Below, one piece after another: positions 45,075 to 54,669 of a stretch of DNA of 64,000 nucleotides. Location of the stretch: positions 124,001 through 188,000 of the forward strand of contig NZ_JAPNOA010000029.1 in the NCBI RefSeq assembly GCF_026626885.1. Direction: 5' to 3'. The stretch is from Parathalassolituus penaei. GTDB taxonomy: Bacteria; Pseudomonadota; Gammaproteobacteria; Pseudomonadales; Oceanobacteraceae. Numbering within the stretch: the stretch's first letter is position 1; the number at the start of each line of letters is the position of its first letter. The notes below the pieces were generated by a model. The model saw only the letters and a program-made list of their open reading frames with translations, did not search any database and was not told the origin of the DNA. The position numbers and the translations under genes were made by a program.

Positions 45075-46055
45075 TTATTTCTCCCGATGTACAACAGACC
45101 AGGCTATACGTTTTGCCGTGGCCATAGGGACTTCACCCACCAGGGTAATACGATAAGTCGTACCATCACGACTCAGGTGCCGCACCACTGCCGAAGTTGC
45201 CCCCCAGCGATTGCTGATATCCGGCATGGCATCCCCCTGAATCGGATCAACAAACAGACTGAACGCCGCCAGACCATCGCTGAACATCAGCATGGACGAA
45301 TCACCTTGCTGCTGAAACGATGCCTGACTGAAACCACTCGGCAACCAGTCGGGCAGCCAGCCGGTATCGGTTGGCGCTGATTCCGGCGGAGCCTCGGGCA
45401 GAGGTTCACCGAGGCCTGAGTCATCACCTAACGCAAACTCACCCGGCTGAAATTCAACACCAATATCCACTTCAGCAAACTGGTAGCGCTCTACCACATT
45501 TTGCTGATCGTCCACCACATCAGCACGCAATAACAAAGCGGTATCACGATCCAGCCAGAGATTCTGGCCATAACGGTCGGCGCTTTGTGGAATAACCTGA
45601 ACCTCGACCACCGGACGCCCGGCAATCTGCATCGGCGACGAGCGACTGGACAGGTGATAGTTCTGATTCATCATCGGCAACCGTTCATCCAGACCCGGTC
45701 CCAGCAGACCGGTCTTGCGCACAGCGGCCTGCAGCTGGTCAGGATGGGGCGTCATCGACACCCGATTACCAATACGGGTCATCTGGCGCGGCGCACCGGT
45801 CAGATGGGTGACCTTTTCGTACTCAACACCATCTTTCATCTGGTGCTGAATACTGAGGGTATGCCATTCCTGATTGTTGCCAAACACCAGCACACCGCGG
45901 TATGCCTCTTCCCGGATTGCTTGTGACATCCGTTCCAGCAATTGCCCCGGTTCATCCTGGGCCTGCTGGGGGATTTCTGCCGTCACCAGCGGTGCTGCGA
46001 TTGCCGTCGGCAGCACCAGTAATGTCAACCAGCCAAACAACCAGGATCGAATCAC
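45075..46055 (-). CDS. mucB: Sigma-E factor regulatory protein RseB/MucB
   Basis: A 326-residue periplasmic protein with a signal peptide (cleavage after AIA). An LppX/LolA-like N-terminal domain (LLERMSQAIREEAYRGVLVF) and a C-terminal domain bind the anti-sigma factor and shield it from proteolysis. The GTG start overlaps the mucA stop codon by 4 bases. Confidence 0.93.
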   Translation of the reverse strand: MIRSWLFGWLTLLVLPTAIAAPLVTAEIPQQAQDEPGQLLERMSQAIREEAYRGVLVFGNNQEWHTLSIQHQMKDGVEYEKVTHLTGAPRQMTRIGNRVSMTPHPDQLQAAVRKTGLLGPGLDERLPMMNQNYHLSSRSSPMQIAGRPVVEVQVIPQSADRYGQNLWLDRDTALLLRADVVDDQQNVVERYQFAEVDIGVEFQPGEFALGDDSGLGEPLPEAPPESAPTDTGWLPDWLPSGFSQASFQQQGDSSMLMFSDGLAAFSLFVDPIQGDAMPDISNRWGATSAVVRHLSRDGTTYRITLVGEVPMATAKRIAWSVVHREK

Positions 46056-46738
46056 CGCTGAGCTTCTCCGGTCTGCCCCTGTTCGTAACTGGTCACACGA
46101 GCAAACGGCAACAATCCACGACCATTGTTCATCGCTGACTGCTGATTATGCTGCATCACATAATCGTGCAAACGCTGCTGGGCTTCACGCAGACGGGTTT
46201 CGTCAACCACAGGCTCGGATTGCACCGACGCCACTGCCGCTTCCAGAGCGACACGTGCTGAAGGATCAGCACTGACGGCCTGAACGGCTGGCTGCGCCAC
46301 CGGTGCCGTCATGGACTGGGTATCCACGGCGGCAATTGCTGGCGCTGTGCCAGACTCAGGAGCCTCCATAAAACGGGCGCCCAGCAGCACAGCAAAGGCT
46401 ACCGAAGCGGCCACCGCACCCGATGCCACCCAACCTGAACGAAAACGGCCAGTGGACGTGCTTTCCGTTGCGGCAACCTCACCACCGGTGCTGGCGTTCA
46501 GCCCACCGGGTACTTCATCCATGGGCTCACCATCCAGGGCTTGCATGATTCCCTTTGACAGATCGACTGTAGTGGCGGGTTCGCCGCGCAGCACAGAGCC
46601 GATCAGTTGATAGCGATTCCAGCGTTGGCGCAGTTCATCATCCTGCTCCATCTGGTTGAGTACACGGCGGATTTCGAGTTCGTCAGCTTCGCCATCGACC
46701 AGAGCCGACAAGGACTCGTTCATGCGATCGTTCATCAT
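46052..46738 (-). CDS. mucA: Anti-sigma-E factor RseA/MucA
   Basis: A 228-residue single-pass membrane protein. The cytoplasmic N-terminus (MNESLSALVDGEADELEIRRVL) binds the sigma factor, a membrane helix lies near residue 110-128, and the rest is periplasmic. Regulated proteolysis releases the sigma factor under envelope stress. I start at the first of two adjacent ATGs, after AAAGGTG. It is longer on the periplasmic side than E. coli RseA. Confidence 0.9.
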   Translation of the reverse strand: MMNDRMNESLSALVDGEADELEIRRVLNQMEQDDELRQRWNRYQLIGSVLRGEPATTVDLSKGIMQALDGEPMDEVPGGLNASTGGEVAATESTSTGRFRSGWVASGAVAASVAFAVLLGARFMEAPESGTAPAIAAVDTQSMTAPVAQPAVQAVSADPSARVALEAAVASVQSEPVVDETRLREAQQRLHDYVMQHNQQSAMNNGRGLLPFARVTSYEQGQTGEAQR

Positions 46739-46755
46739 AAACACCTTTGGGAACG

Positions 46756-47400
46756 TCAGGCGGTGGTGGCCACCAGCAGTGGCTCCATCTTTTTGTCTAT
46801 CGCTTCTCGTGCCCGGAAAATCCGGGAACGAACCGTACCAATCGGGCATTCCATCGCCTCGGCAATTTCTTCATAGCTCAAGCCATCAATTTCACGCAGG
46901 GTAATTGCCATGCGCAGGTCTTCAGGCAGCTCCTCAATGGCGGAGAACACTACCTGACGCAGCTGGTCACGCTGCAACAGACCATCCGGGGACTCAATAT
47001 CACGCATTGCTGCATGATCGCCCAGAAACTCGGCATCTTCAGGATCTATGTCATGGGTCGGCGTCTTGCGACCACGACTGACCAGATGATTCTTGGCGGT
47101 ATTCACCGCAATCCGGTACATCCAGGTGTAAAAAGCACTTTCACCGCGAAATTTTGGCAAAGCGCGGTAAGCCTTGATAAACGCTTCCTGGGTCACATCT
47201 TGCGCTTCAGCAAAATCACCGACAAAGCGCCCGACCAGAGACAGAATGCGATGCTGGTACTTCACCACGAGTAGATCGAATGCGCGGCGATCCCCACGCT
47301 GCACTCTTGCTACCAGTTGTCGATCCGTATGTTGATGGTCTGTCATGCCCTGATCCGAAGCCGTGGCCGGCTGCTGTAATAATGTTGCTGCGCTGCTCAC
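46756..47400 (-). CDS. algU: RNA polymerase sigma-E factor (AlgU/RpoE)
   Basis: A 214-residue ECF sigma factor. Region 2 has RAFDLLVVKYQHRILSLVGRF and EAQDVTQEAFIKAYRALPKFRG; region 4 has TLREIDGLSYEEIAEAMECPIGTVRSRIFRAREAI. The longest frame starts at 47448, but a sigma-E-type promoter places the transcript start at about 47447, which excludes it. I choose the GTG at 47400, with GGAGGG and a 6-7 base gap. An ATG at 47346 would give the family's usual N-terminus but has a poor ribosome site. Confidence 0.93.
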   Translation of the reverse strand: MSSAATLLQQPATASDQGMTDHQHTDRQLVARVQRGDRRAFDLLVVKYQHRILSLVGRFVGDFAEAQDVTQEAFIKAYRALPKFRGESAFYTWMYRIAVNTAKNHLVSRGRKTPTHDIDPEDAEFLGDHAAMRDIESPDGLLQRDQLRQVVFSAIEELPEDLRMAITLREIDGLSYEEIAEAMECPIGTVRSRIFRAREAIDKKMEPLLVATTA

Positions 47401-47453
47401 TGGTTGCCCTCCGTGTGGCTGCATGTGCCTTTCTGGATTACTGGCCATGCTCC

Positions 47454-47480
47454 ATAGAGTGATCGTTCCGGCAAAAGTTC
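47454..47480 (-). promoter_or_regulatory. Sigma-E-dependent promoter of algU
   Basis: On the minus strand, GAACTT (47480-47475), a 16-base spacer and TCTAT (47458-47454) fit the sigma-E consensus GAACTT-N16/17-TCTGA. This is the autoregulatory promoter expected for the algU-mucA-mucB-rseC-mucD operon. Confidence 0.8.
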
Positions 47481-47560
47481 CAGAGGGTTACCCTGACAAT
47501 TGTTCTGACCGCGCAGATACTGGCATTATAAGGCTCACTTTTTTTTGACGTATATCCCTG

Positions 47561-49168
47561 ATGAGTGGACAACTGACCTACGACGTATTGATTATCGGCT
47601 CCGGCGCCGCCGGCCTGACGCTGGCACTGTCGTTGCCAGAGCATCTGCAGGTTGCCGTTATCAGCAAGGACCAGCTGGACAGCGGCTCAACCCGCTGGGC
47701 TCAGGGCGGGGTAGCTGCGGTGCTCGACGAAGCCGACAGTATAGACGCCCACGTCTCCGATACCCTGATTGCCGGTGCCGGCCTGTGTCATGAACCGGCC
47801 GTGCGTTTCACAGTGGAAAATTCCGCCGCCGCCATTCAGTGGCTGATTGATACCGGCGTCCCTTTCACGCAGGAAGTTGGCGACCGCTTCCACCTGACCC
47901 GTGAAGGCGGCCACAGCGCCCGCCGTATCATTCATGCCGCCGATGCCACCGGACTCGCCATTTCGGACACTCTGATACAACGGGCGTCCGAACGGCCGAA
48001 TCTGCACATGCTCAAGCATCTGATTGCGATTGATCTGATTACCCGGGAAAAACTCGGTATTCCGGGCTCTGGCTGTGTGGGTGCCTATTTCCTCGACAAG
48101 GAAGAACGCAAGGTGGTTGCCGTTACCGCCCATGCCACCGTGCTGGCGACCGGTGGTGCCAGCAAGGTCTACCTGTACACCACCAACCCGGATACTGCCT
48201 CTGGTGATGGTATTGCCATGGCCTGGCGGGCGGGCTGTCGGGTATCCAACATGGAATTCAACCAGTTCCACCCGACCTGCCTGTATCACCCACTGGAAAA
48301 GTCCTTCCTGATCAGCGAAGCGGTGCGTGGTGAAGGTGGCAAATTGCTGCTGCCGGATGGCACCCGTTTTATGGACAAGTTCGACCCTCGCGGCGAACTG
48401 GCACCACGCGACATCGTCGCTCGTGCCATCGACCATGAAATGAAACGTCTGGGGGCACCGTGTCTGTATCTGGATATCAGTCATAAACCGACGGGTTTCC
48501 TGCGTCGCCACTTCCCGACTATTTACGAACGCTGCCTGGCGCTGGGCATTGATATCACCCGCGAACCGATTCCGATTGTGCCGGCCTCCCACTACACCTG
48601 TGGTGGTGTGGTGACCGACAACTTCGGCCGTACCGATATTGAAAACCTGTACGCCATTGGTGAAACCGCCTGTACCGGCCTGCATGGCGCCAACCGTCTG
48701 GCCAGTAACTCGTTGCTGGAATGTCTGGTGTACGCCCGCTCGGCGGCCGAACACATCGTTAACAACATGGACAGCCGCCTGCCAATTCCAACCGTGCCAG
48801 GTTGGGATGCCAGTCAGGTGACCGATTCCGATGAAGACGTGGTGATTTCCCACAACTGGGATGAACTGCGGCGTTTTATGTGGGACTACGTGGGCATTGT
48901 GCGTACCACCAAACGTCTGGTGCGTGCGCGCCACCGGGTGGATCTGTTACGCGGGGAAATCCAGGAGTTCTACCGTCATTTCCACATCACCAGCGATCTG
49001 CTCGAGCTGCGTAATCTGGTTGACGTAGCCGATATCATCATTCGCTCGGCCCTGCAGCGTAAGGAAAGCCGTGGTCTGCATTACAGCCGCGATTATCCGA
49101 ATGCCTTGCCACGAGCCTTTGATACCGTGTTGGCCTCCAAGGCCTTGCGTGAACTGGGCGAGGTCTGA
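47561..49168 (+). CDS. nadB: L-aspartate oxidase NadB
   Basis: A 535-residue FAD enzyme that oxidises aspartate to iminoaspartate for NAD synthesis. The FAD-binding motif [13 protein letters not shown] is at the N-terminus; [18 protein letters not shown]-like ([10 protein letters not shown]) and HYTCGGV lie in the catalytic region. It is divergent from algU, the conserved arrangement in gammaproteobacteria. Confidence 0.96.
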   Translation: MSGQLTYDVLIIGSGAAGLTLALSLPEHLQVAVISKDQLDSGSTRWAQGGVAAVLDEADSIDAHVSDTLIAGAGLCHEPAVRFTVENSAAAIQWLIDTGVPFTQEVGDRFHLTREGGHSARRIIHAADATGLAISDTLIQRASERPNLHMLKHLIAIDLITREKLGIPGSGCVGAYFLDKEERKVVAVTAHATVLATGGASKVYLYTTNPDTASGDGIAMAWRAGCRVSNMEFNQFHPTCLYHPLEKSFLISEAVRGEGGKLLLPDGTRFMDKFDPRGELAPRDIVARAIDHEMKRLGAPCLYLDISHKPTGFLRRHFPTIYERCLALGIDITREPIPIVPASHYTCGGVVTDNFGRTDIENLYAIGETACTGLHGANRLASNSLLECLVYARSAAEHIVNNMDSRLPIPTVPGWDASQVTDSDEDVVISHNWDELRRFMWDYVGIVRTTKRLVRARHRVDLLRGEIQEFYRHFHITSDLLELRNLVDVADIIIRSALQRKESRGLHYSRDYPNALPRAFDTVLASKALRELGEV

Positions 49169-49175
49169 TACCCGC

Positions 49176-49586
49176 TCAGTCAACGGACGTTGTTGGCAGC
49201 AAACCGTACAGGGCTGCCTTCAATTGCCGGAATGACTCTGCCGACGGCAAATGTTGTCGGCGCACCACCAGTGCCTGCCATGGCCAACGGCCATACCACA
49301 ACACCAGCAAATCCGACCGACGCCATCCTGATCGCAATTGTACGCTCTGGCGGCGCAGCCCCTGTTGAACCCACCATTGGCCATTATCAATGCCAAGCGC
49401 CTGAATCCGCAGGGATGGCGTGCGGCTACACCAGTAGCCCACCGCCACCAGCCATAACAGTAGCCATCCATCGGCACGGATCCAGACCAGCCATACCAGT
49501 ACCGGCCACCCCAACATCAGGGTATCCAGACAATGCTGATAACGGCTGGGGCTCAAATGCCATTCAAAGCTTGCGGGTACGCGCAT
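49176..49586 (-). CDS. ygfX: YgfX-type membrane protein
   Basis: A ~136-residue protein with two adjacent hydrophobic stretches near the N-terminus (LDTLMLGWPVLVWLVWI and GWLLLWLVAVGYW) and a Trp/Arg-rich cytoplasmic tail. It overlaps the end of sdhE and so occupies the ygfX (cptA, DUF1434) position. E. coli YgfX is linked to SdhE-dependent flavinylation and has been described as a toxin affecting the cytoskeleton. The start is uncertain: the ATG at 49586 gives a plausible length. Confidence 0.7.
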   Translation of the reverse strand: MRVPASFEWHLSPSRYQHCLDTLMLGWPVLVWLVWIRADGWLLLWLVAVGYWCSRTPSLRIQALGIDNGQWWVQQGLRRQSVQLRSGWRRSDLLVLWYGRWPWQALVVRRQHLPSAESFRQLKAALYGLLPTTSVD

Positions 49587-49824
49587 GCTCCAGAACCATA
49601 CTGACGATCCGTGCCAGGTCGGCATCTTCCGGAATCTGGCGATCCATAAACCAGACAAACAGCTCAGTGTCTTCTTGCGCCAGCAGGTCTTCATAACGCT
49701 GCTTGTCGTCTTCGCTCAACGCATCAAAAGCCTGTTCCACAAACGGAATCAGGATTACGTCCAGTTCCAGCATGCCGCGGCGGCTGTGCCACCACAGGCG
49801 TTTTTTACGGATATCGTCGCTCAC
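49564..49824 (-). CDS. sdhE: FAD assembly factor SdhE
   Basis: An 86-residue protein with the conserved RGxxE motif (RRGMLELDV), FDALSEDDKQRYEDLLAQEDTELF and the usual C-terminus. It promotes covalent attachment of FAD to succinate dehydrogenase SdhA. It is followed by ygfX with overlap and faces ygfZ, the classic ygfX-sdhE-ygfZ neighbourhood. Confidence 0.93.
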   Translation of the reverse strand: MSDDIRKKRLWWHSRRGMLELDVILIPFVEQAFDALSEDDKQRYEDLLAQEDTELFVWFMDRQIPEDADLARIVSMVLEHARTRKL

Positions 49825-49975
49825 ATTGGTCTCCTGTCAGTTGTGCGACATTATAAACACACCAACGCTACAGCAAACTCCCCTGATGACTCGGAAAGCC
49901 ACGGAAAATCACGACAGCCGGGATGGCTGCCATCTTGCATCAGGAAGGCTTACACTCTGGCTGAAGGAGGACAAT

Positions 49976-50821
49976 ATGAGTCTGAACGAATCTGCAATGA
50001 TCGAGATCAACAAAAGCATGGCACTGCTGGAGATCAGCGGTCCCGATAGCGAACGCCTGTTACAGGGACAATTAACCTGTGATGTTGCCCGCCTGGACGA
50101 CCAGCACTGGATTCCTGGAGCCTGCTGCACTGCCAAGGGTCGCATGGTGGCGAACTTTGTCATCGCCCGTCAGGGCACTCGCTTCCTGTTGCGTTTGCCA
50201 ACGGCCCAGGCCGAAGCCCTGCGCCAGCATCTGTCCCGTTACGCTGTTTTCTACAAGGTCAGCCTGAGCGCCAGCAGCTGGCTAGTTCGTGGCCTGCTGG
50301 AAAGCTCCGATCTGGAAGCCGGTCAGATCTGCTGGCAGGAAAACTCAGCCCGCCTGCAATGGCCGGATGGCCGTACCGAACTGTGGGGCGAAACCGTTGA
50401 GGGCATCACGCTGGAAACCGAAGCATGGCAACTGGCCGACATTGCAGCGGGGGTGGTATGGGTAGAAACCGCCAGCCGTGAAAGCTGGATTCCGCAACAT
50501 ATTCACTGGGATATTCTGGGCGGCGTTAACTTCCGCAAGGGCTGTTATACCGGTCAGGAAGTGGTCGCCCGGGTCCAGTATCTGGGCAAAAGCAAACGCC
50601 AGCTGGCCACAATCCAGTTAGCGGACGCTTGCCACGTGGATGTTCTGACCCCCGTTATGCTGGGTGAAAAAACCATCGGTGAAGTCGCATCCTGGTGTGG
50701 TAATCAAGGGCTGGTGGTATTAAGCCAGGAACCTGAAAGTGGCAATGTTACCCTGCTCGGACAAACCGCCACTCTCGGTAACTGCTCACTGGCAGCGCTG
50801 GATCAACCGCGCTCCCACTGA
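49976..50821 (+). CDS. ygfZ: Folate-binding iron-sulfur repair protein YgfZ
   Basis: A 281-residue tetrahydrofolate-binding protein of the GcvT-like fold that supports Fe-S enzymes such as MiaB. The diagnostic KGCYTGQE motif, here in FRKGCYTGQEVVARVQYLG, contains its functional Cys. The ATG at 49976 has AAGGAGG five bases upstream; the much longer frame runs through sdhE. It converges with and overlaps the next gene's end by 19 bases. Confidence 0.94.
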   Translation: MSLNESAMIEINKSMALLEISGPDSERLLQGQLTCDVARLDDQHWIPGACCTAKGRMVANFVIARQGTRFLLRLPTAQAEALRQHLSRYAVFYKVSLSASSWLVRGLLESSDLEAGQICWQENSARLQWPDGRTELWGETVEGITLETEAWQLADIAAGVVWVETASRESWIPQHIHWDILGGVNFRKGCYTGQEVVARVQYLGKSKRQLATIQLADACHVDVLTPVMLGEKTIGEVASWCGNQGLVVLSQEPESGNVTLLGQTATLGNCSLAALDQPRSH

Positions 50822-51951
50822 CGCAAGAACTGTCGGAACGGATGCTGGTCTTCGCTCCACGGCGAGGCCAGCATCTGTTTGACCCGTTCGCGACTGACCT
50901 CTGGTACCGCTGACTCCGTCCAGACCGGCGGTTTGTCCCGTTCCAGCAAACGGCCACGAATACCTTCGGCAAAGTCTGCTGAACGCGTGCATTGCCAGGC
51001 CATTTCCAGCTCCATCGCCATCACTTCGCCCTGGGCTCGCAACCGTCCCAGTCGAATCTGCTCCTGCACCAGCCGGATACTGGCCGGGCAGCCCTCACGA
51101 TACTGGCGCCAGCCTTTTTCAAACCAGGCCAGTGCTTGCGGATTGTCGATACCCGTAGTCGCCAGGGGTGGCTGCAACATACCGGTTTCATCCATACAGG
51201 CGCTGACCTGTGGCTGCACCAATGGCCACCAGCGTTCGGTGCTGGAAGGATGATCCTGCTCGGCCTGCTGCAAACAACGGCGCACTTCGTAATGGTTTAC
51301 TGCGCGGTTATCCCCCCAACGCAGGCGCCGCAAATCCTCAATCACAGAATGACGGCTGCTGTGTTCAATCCGGTAATCCGCCAGTCCAGCCGCCTTCGCA
51401 TCAGCATCATTCAGTGCACTGCCGGTCATCCCCAACCAATGCCCCAAAGGTTCCGGCAGGCGCGACAGATACCAGCTGCCCATCACATCCGGGAACAAGC
51501 CAATGCGAACCTCCGGCCAGGCCATCTGTACATTGGGTGTCACAATCCGGTGACTGGCCCCCAGATACAAGCCCAGACCTCCGCCCATGAGCAAGCCATT
51601 CCCCCAGGCAATCAGAGGTTTGGTGAACCGGTGCAGATTGAGAATATTCAGGTATTCCGCCAGGAAAAACTGGTCGGCGTACTCATAACGCTGATCACCG
51701 TCGGAGGTCATACTGGCGTGTAACTGGCGCAGATCACCACCGGCGCTAAAGGCACGATCACCCGCACCTTGCATGACAACTGCCACCACTTTCTTGCTGC
51801 GTTGCCAGCGCTGCATCTGACGAGCGATCGACTGCACCATCACAAGGTCGAGCGCGTGCAGTGCTTCCGGACGATTCAGAGTCAGCAAGCCGATTCGATA
51901 TCCGCCGCGAGCGGAAATGGTGTCAAACAACACCGGTTCAGAGGTATTCAC
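50803..51951 (-). CDS. 3-hydroxyisobutyryl-CoA hydrolase-like enoyl-CoA hydratase family protein
   Basis: A 382-residue crotonase-fold protein of the HIBCH type. GDRAFSAGGDLRQL forms the first part of the oxyanion hole, WGNGLLMGGGLGLYLGASHRIV and WPEVRIGLFPDVMGSWYLSRL carry the catalytic Glu/Asp region, and a long C-terminal helical extension follows. The family releases 3-hydroxyisobutyrate in valine breakdown, but the HIBCH-like group is broad and no other valine genes are nearby. The GTG start at 51951 has AAGGA nine bases upstream. Confidence 0.85.
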   Translation of the reverse strand: MNTSEPVLFDTISARGGYRIGLLTLNRPEALHALDLVMVQSIARQMQRWQRSKKVVAVVMQGAGDRAFSAGGDLRQLHASMTSDGDQRYEYADQFFLAEYLNILNLHRFTKPLIAWGNGLLMGGGLGLYLGASHRIVTPNVQMAWPEVRIGLFPDVMGSWYLSRLPEPLGHWLGMTGSALNDADAKAAGLADYRIEHSSRHSVIEDLRRLRWGDNRAVNHYEVRRCLQQAEQDHPSSTERWWPLVQPQVSACMDETGMLQPPLATTGIDNPQALAWFEKGWRQYREGCPASIRLVQEQIRLGRLRAQGEVMAMELEMAWQCTRSADFAEGIRGRLLERDKPPVWTESAVPEVSRERVKQMLASPWSEDQHPFRQFLRQWERG

Positions 51952-52043
51952 CCTTGGGTATCCTTAGGTCGGAAGTACATGTGGATCATTCCATCTGACA
52001 GACGATGTTACACTCGCATTCCCTGCATCTGAAGACTCGAACC

Positions 52044-52718
52044 ATGACCTTTGTGCTTACCCTGGGCATTCTGTTACTGATGGCGGCGGGTTTACTGGCC
52101 ATGCTCAGCCTTGGCCGGGACTCACGTAGTCAGGCTATTCAGGCGCTAGCCCCCGCTCTCGATGCCGACTTCAGCCGCCTGGCAGCACTCGACCGAGATC
52201 TGGCACGCACGCCGTTTGCGTTATTTCTGCGCGGCCAGATTCGCCATGTCCGCAACCAGTTGGCCGGACGCCGGGCCGAGCGTTATTTCAAGATTGTGGA
52301 TTATTCATTACTGGGCGATCAGGCACCGGAAGACCAGACGCTGGTGCTCGTTCAATGCGGCCCGGTGCAATGTGGCAGCTTCTGTATCAGTCATCACAAG
52401 GCTGCCAAAGCCGATGCCTTTACCGACCTGACACCGGAAAAGCGCATTCGCTGCAAAACCGATCAGTTACCGGATTGGGTACAGGGCCTGCGCATTGAGG
52501 CGGAAAAACCACATGCGCTGGAAATCTGGCTACAAGGCAAAGGTGGCAAATGGATTCAGCGCCATCCAACGCTGGAAGTGGAGTGGTCAAACGGGCTGTT
52601 ACTGGTGTATCGGCGCGATTGCCTGATTGATCCCGAACAGATGTCAGAAGCCCTGCAACAGGTGCTGGAACTGGCGGATCTGATCGAAAAAAAACCGCCC
52701 GAAGGCGGTTTTTCCTGA
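52044..52718 (+). CDS. Unknown membrane-anchored protein
   Basis: A 224-residue protein with one N-terminal hydrophobic helix (~2-22), an Arg-rich helical stretch (~45-75) and a C-terminal soluble domain. Two Cys occur in QCGPVQCGSFC. I do not recognise the family. It lies between divergent and convergent neighbours with no operon partner. Its last ~9 codons lie inside a Rho-independent terminator. Confidence 0.7.
   Translation: MTFVLTLGILLLMAAGLLAMLSLGRDSRSQAIQALAPALDADFSRLAALDRDLARTPFALFLRGQIRHVRNQLAGRRAERYFKIVDYSLLGDQAPEDQTLVLVQCGPVQCGSFCISHHKAAKADAFTDLTPEKRIRCKTDQLPDWVQGLRIEAEKPHALEIWLQGKGGKWIQRHPTLEVEWSNGLLLVYRRDCLIDPEQMSEALQQVLELADLIEKKPPEGGFS
52688..52713 (+). terminator. Terminator embedded in the end of the upstream coding region
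   Basis: AAAACCGCC-CGAA-GGCGGTTTT followed by T's forms a strong GNRA-like-loop hairpin. It ends within the final codons of the unknown gene, so its RNA codes for the C-terminal KKPPEGGF. It works in both directions and may also serve the TPR gene on the other strand. Confidence 0.8.
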
Positions 52719-52737
52719 GTGGTCAGCATCCATCCAT

Positions 52738-54012
52738 TCAGGACGACGCAGCCATATACTCACGGCGTTTCTCTTCGTTCTCGATGAACTCGATCCATTG
52801 GCTGGCCATACGATTGCCATCGCTGGAGGCTTTGGCAAAGGCATTTTTGGCATCGGCCAGATGGTCCATGTTGAACAGCACCAGACCTTTCAGCACGTAA
52901 GCAGAATTACCCTGCGGTAAACCACCCTTCTCGATGGCAGCGTTTACGTTCTTCAGAGCCAGATCCCACTCCTGACGTTCGGTGTGAATCTGGGCCAGAC
53001 GGAAGTAATCCTTGCCTGCACCAGACAGCTTCGCCACCTGGGTCATCACGGTAATCGCCTGATCGTATTCACGCGCCAGCATCCAGGCATCCCCCATGGT
53101 CGACAGCACCCGAACATCGTCCTTGATCTTGCCGTCCTTGATGGCCTTGTCCAGAACCTGAGCGGCCTTGAACGGAATCTCCTGCGCCATCAGGGCCTGG
53201 GCAAAACTGATCAACTCGGATTCCTGAGTCAGGAAACCCTGTTCATACGCAGTTTCCAGCGTCGACAGTTCTTTCATCGGCTGATTCAGTTCGTTATAAA
53301 CTGCGGCCAACTGAACCCAGTAAGTGCCTTTCGGATAGTAGCTAATCAGGTTTTGCAGACAGCCCGCCAGGCTGCGGAAATCCTTGTTCTGGTAATACAC
53401 GGCACGCTCCAGCATCAGCCAGTTTTCACGTGGCACATTACCCTGCTCGGTAGTCATGGTAATGGCTTTGCGAATATCCGGCAGCGCCGACTTGTACTGT
53501 TCCAGCTGGTAGTAAACCTGGGCACGCAGCATAAAAGCCTCAGCCCCCGGTTGTTCTACCACTTCAAACCACTGATTCAGCGGCTTTAGGGCTTTCTGAT
53601 ACTGCTCCTGCATCAGATACAACTTGGCCACACTGTACAGGGTGGTCTGACGCAGGCTGTCCGGCAGGTTTTCTACCGCCAGCACATTCTCGTAAGCCTT
53701 GATAGCACCGTTGTAGTTTTCCTGATTGAAATACACGTAGGCGTACATGTTGTACGTCATCGCGGTTTCATAGGAATTACGCTTGCGCTTTTCCAGCGAC
53801 TGCAGGGTTTGCAATGCCGGGTTGTACTGCTTGGCATCCGCCTGGGTACGAGCCGCATCCAGCTGTTTGTAAATCTCCGGACGCAAGGTCTGCGCCCGCT
53901 TGACCCGGCTGGAAGACGCCGGTTGCTCATCAGCCGCCTGAACGGCTGGCACTGTGCAACCCAGTCCCATCACCAGCAGAGCCGCACTGAGCAGGGAAAT
54001 ATGTCGGTTCAT
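52738..54012 (-). CDS. Periplasmic TPR protein of the TonB2 operon
   Basis: A 424-residue protein with a signal peptide (cleavage likely after VQA) and many tetratricopeptide-like helices (for example MTYNMYAYVYFNQENYNGAIKAYENVL and AKLYLMQEQYQKALKPLNQW). A TPR protein at this position is a known part of TonB2 operons of Vibrio and relatives, where it supports energy transduction. It follows tonB by 7 bases. Confidence 0.85.
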   Translation of the reverse strand: MNRHISLLSAALLVMGLGCTVPAVQAADEQPASSSRVKRAQTLRPEIYKQLDAARTQADAKQYNPALQTLQSLEKRKRNSYETAMTYNMYAYVYFNQENYNGAIKAYENVLAVENLPDSLRQTTLYSVAKLYLMQEQYQKALKPLNQWFEVVEQPGAEAFMLRAQVYYQLEQYKSALPDIRKAITMTTEQGNVPRENWLMLERAVYYQNKDFRSLAGCLQNLISYYPKGTYWVQLAAVYNELNQPMKELSTLETAYEQGFLTQESELISFAQALMAQEIPFKAAQVLDKAIKDGKIKDDVRVLSTMGDAWMLAREYDQAITVMTQVAKLSGAGKDYFRLAQIHTERQEWDLALKNVNAAIEKGGLPQGNSAYVLKGLVLFNMDHLADAKNAFAKASSDGNRMASQWIEFIENEEKRREYMAASS

Positions 54013-54019
54013 CAGTCAA

Positions 54020-54667
54020 TCACCCTTTACGACCGTTTTTTTCCAGCTCGAAGCGGATGATGTTACGCACACCAGGCACCGCAACCGGCTGACCATTTTC
54101 CACTTTCGGCTTGTATTTGAACTTGCGTACAGCCGCCAGTGCTTCGCGGTCGAAGACGTTCACCGGATCTGCTTCCACTACGACCGGATTATCAACCGTA
54201 CCCAGTGCAGTCACAGTAAACTCAACCACCACATAACCTTCGATACCCTTGGCCGCTGCACGGCGTGGATAGTTAGGCGCTACTTTCACAATCGGCAGGA
54301 ACTCACCATCACTGGCGGCTTCACCTGCACCACCGGCCAGACCAGCGTCAACCGACAGGTCAGCACCAATCTGGAAACCACCCACATCCATACCACCCTT
54401 GGCGTCAGCACGAGCAACGTCCGGTTTTGGCATTTGCGGCTGGGCCGGTTCTTTCATGGTTTCTGGTGGCTTGCGCGGCATACGCTCTTTGGTCTGGACA
54501 TCGTCATCCGCCTTCGCCATCACGAAGTTCTGGATACGGGTGTGGTTCTGGTCATTGAGCACCGAACCACCACTACTGACCAGACTCTGCATCATCCAGA
54601 ACACCGCGAAGGTTGCCATCACGGCAACCACCATGGCGACACCAAAACGAAGCAGGGTTGATACCAT
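54020..54667 (-). CDS. tonB: TonB2-type energy transducer
   Basis: A 215-residue TonB. It has an N-terminal membrane helix (LLRFGVAMVVAVMATFAVFW), a modest Pro-rich linker (RKPPETMKEPAQPQMPKPD) and the C-terminal domain (YPRRAAAKGIEGYVVVEFTV, VRKFKYKP). It is short, as TonB2 proteins are. It carries the proton-motive energy harvested by ExbB/ExbD to outer-membrane receptors. The ATG at 54667 lies just past the exbD stop, with GAGGAG ~10 bases upstream. Confidence 0.92.
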   Translation of the reverse strand: MVSTLLRFGVAMVVAVMATFAVFWMMQSLVSSGGSVLNDQNHTRIQNFVMAKADDDVQTKERMPRKPPETMKEPAQPQMPKPDVARADAKGGMDVGGFQIGADLSVDAGLAGGAGEAASDGEFLPIVKVAPNYPRRAAAKGIEGYVVVEFTVTALGTVDNPVVVEADPVNVFDREALAAVRKFKYKPKVENGQPVAVPGVRNIIRFELEKNGRKG

Positions 54668-54669
54668 GA

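Noticed and set aside
49703-49975. N-terminal extension of ygfZ by 91 residues
   Set aside because: It would run antisense through sdhE; the ATG at 49976 has a perfect ribosome site and matches the family start.
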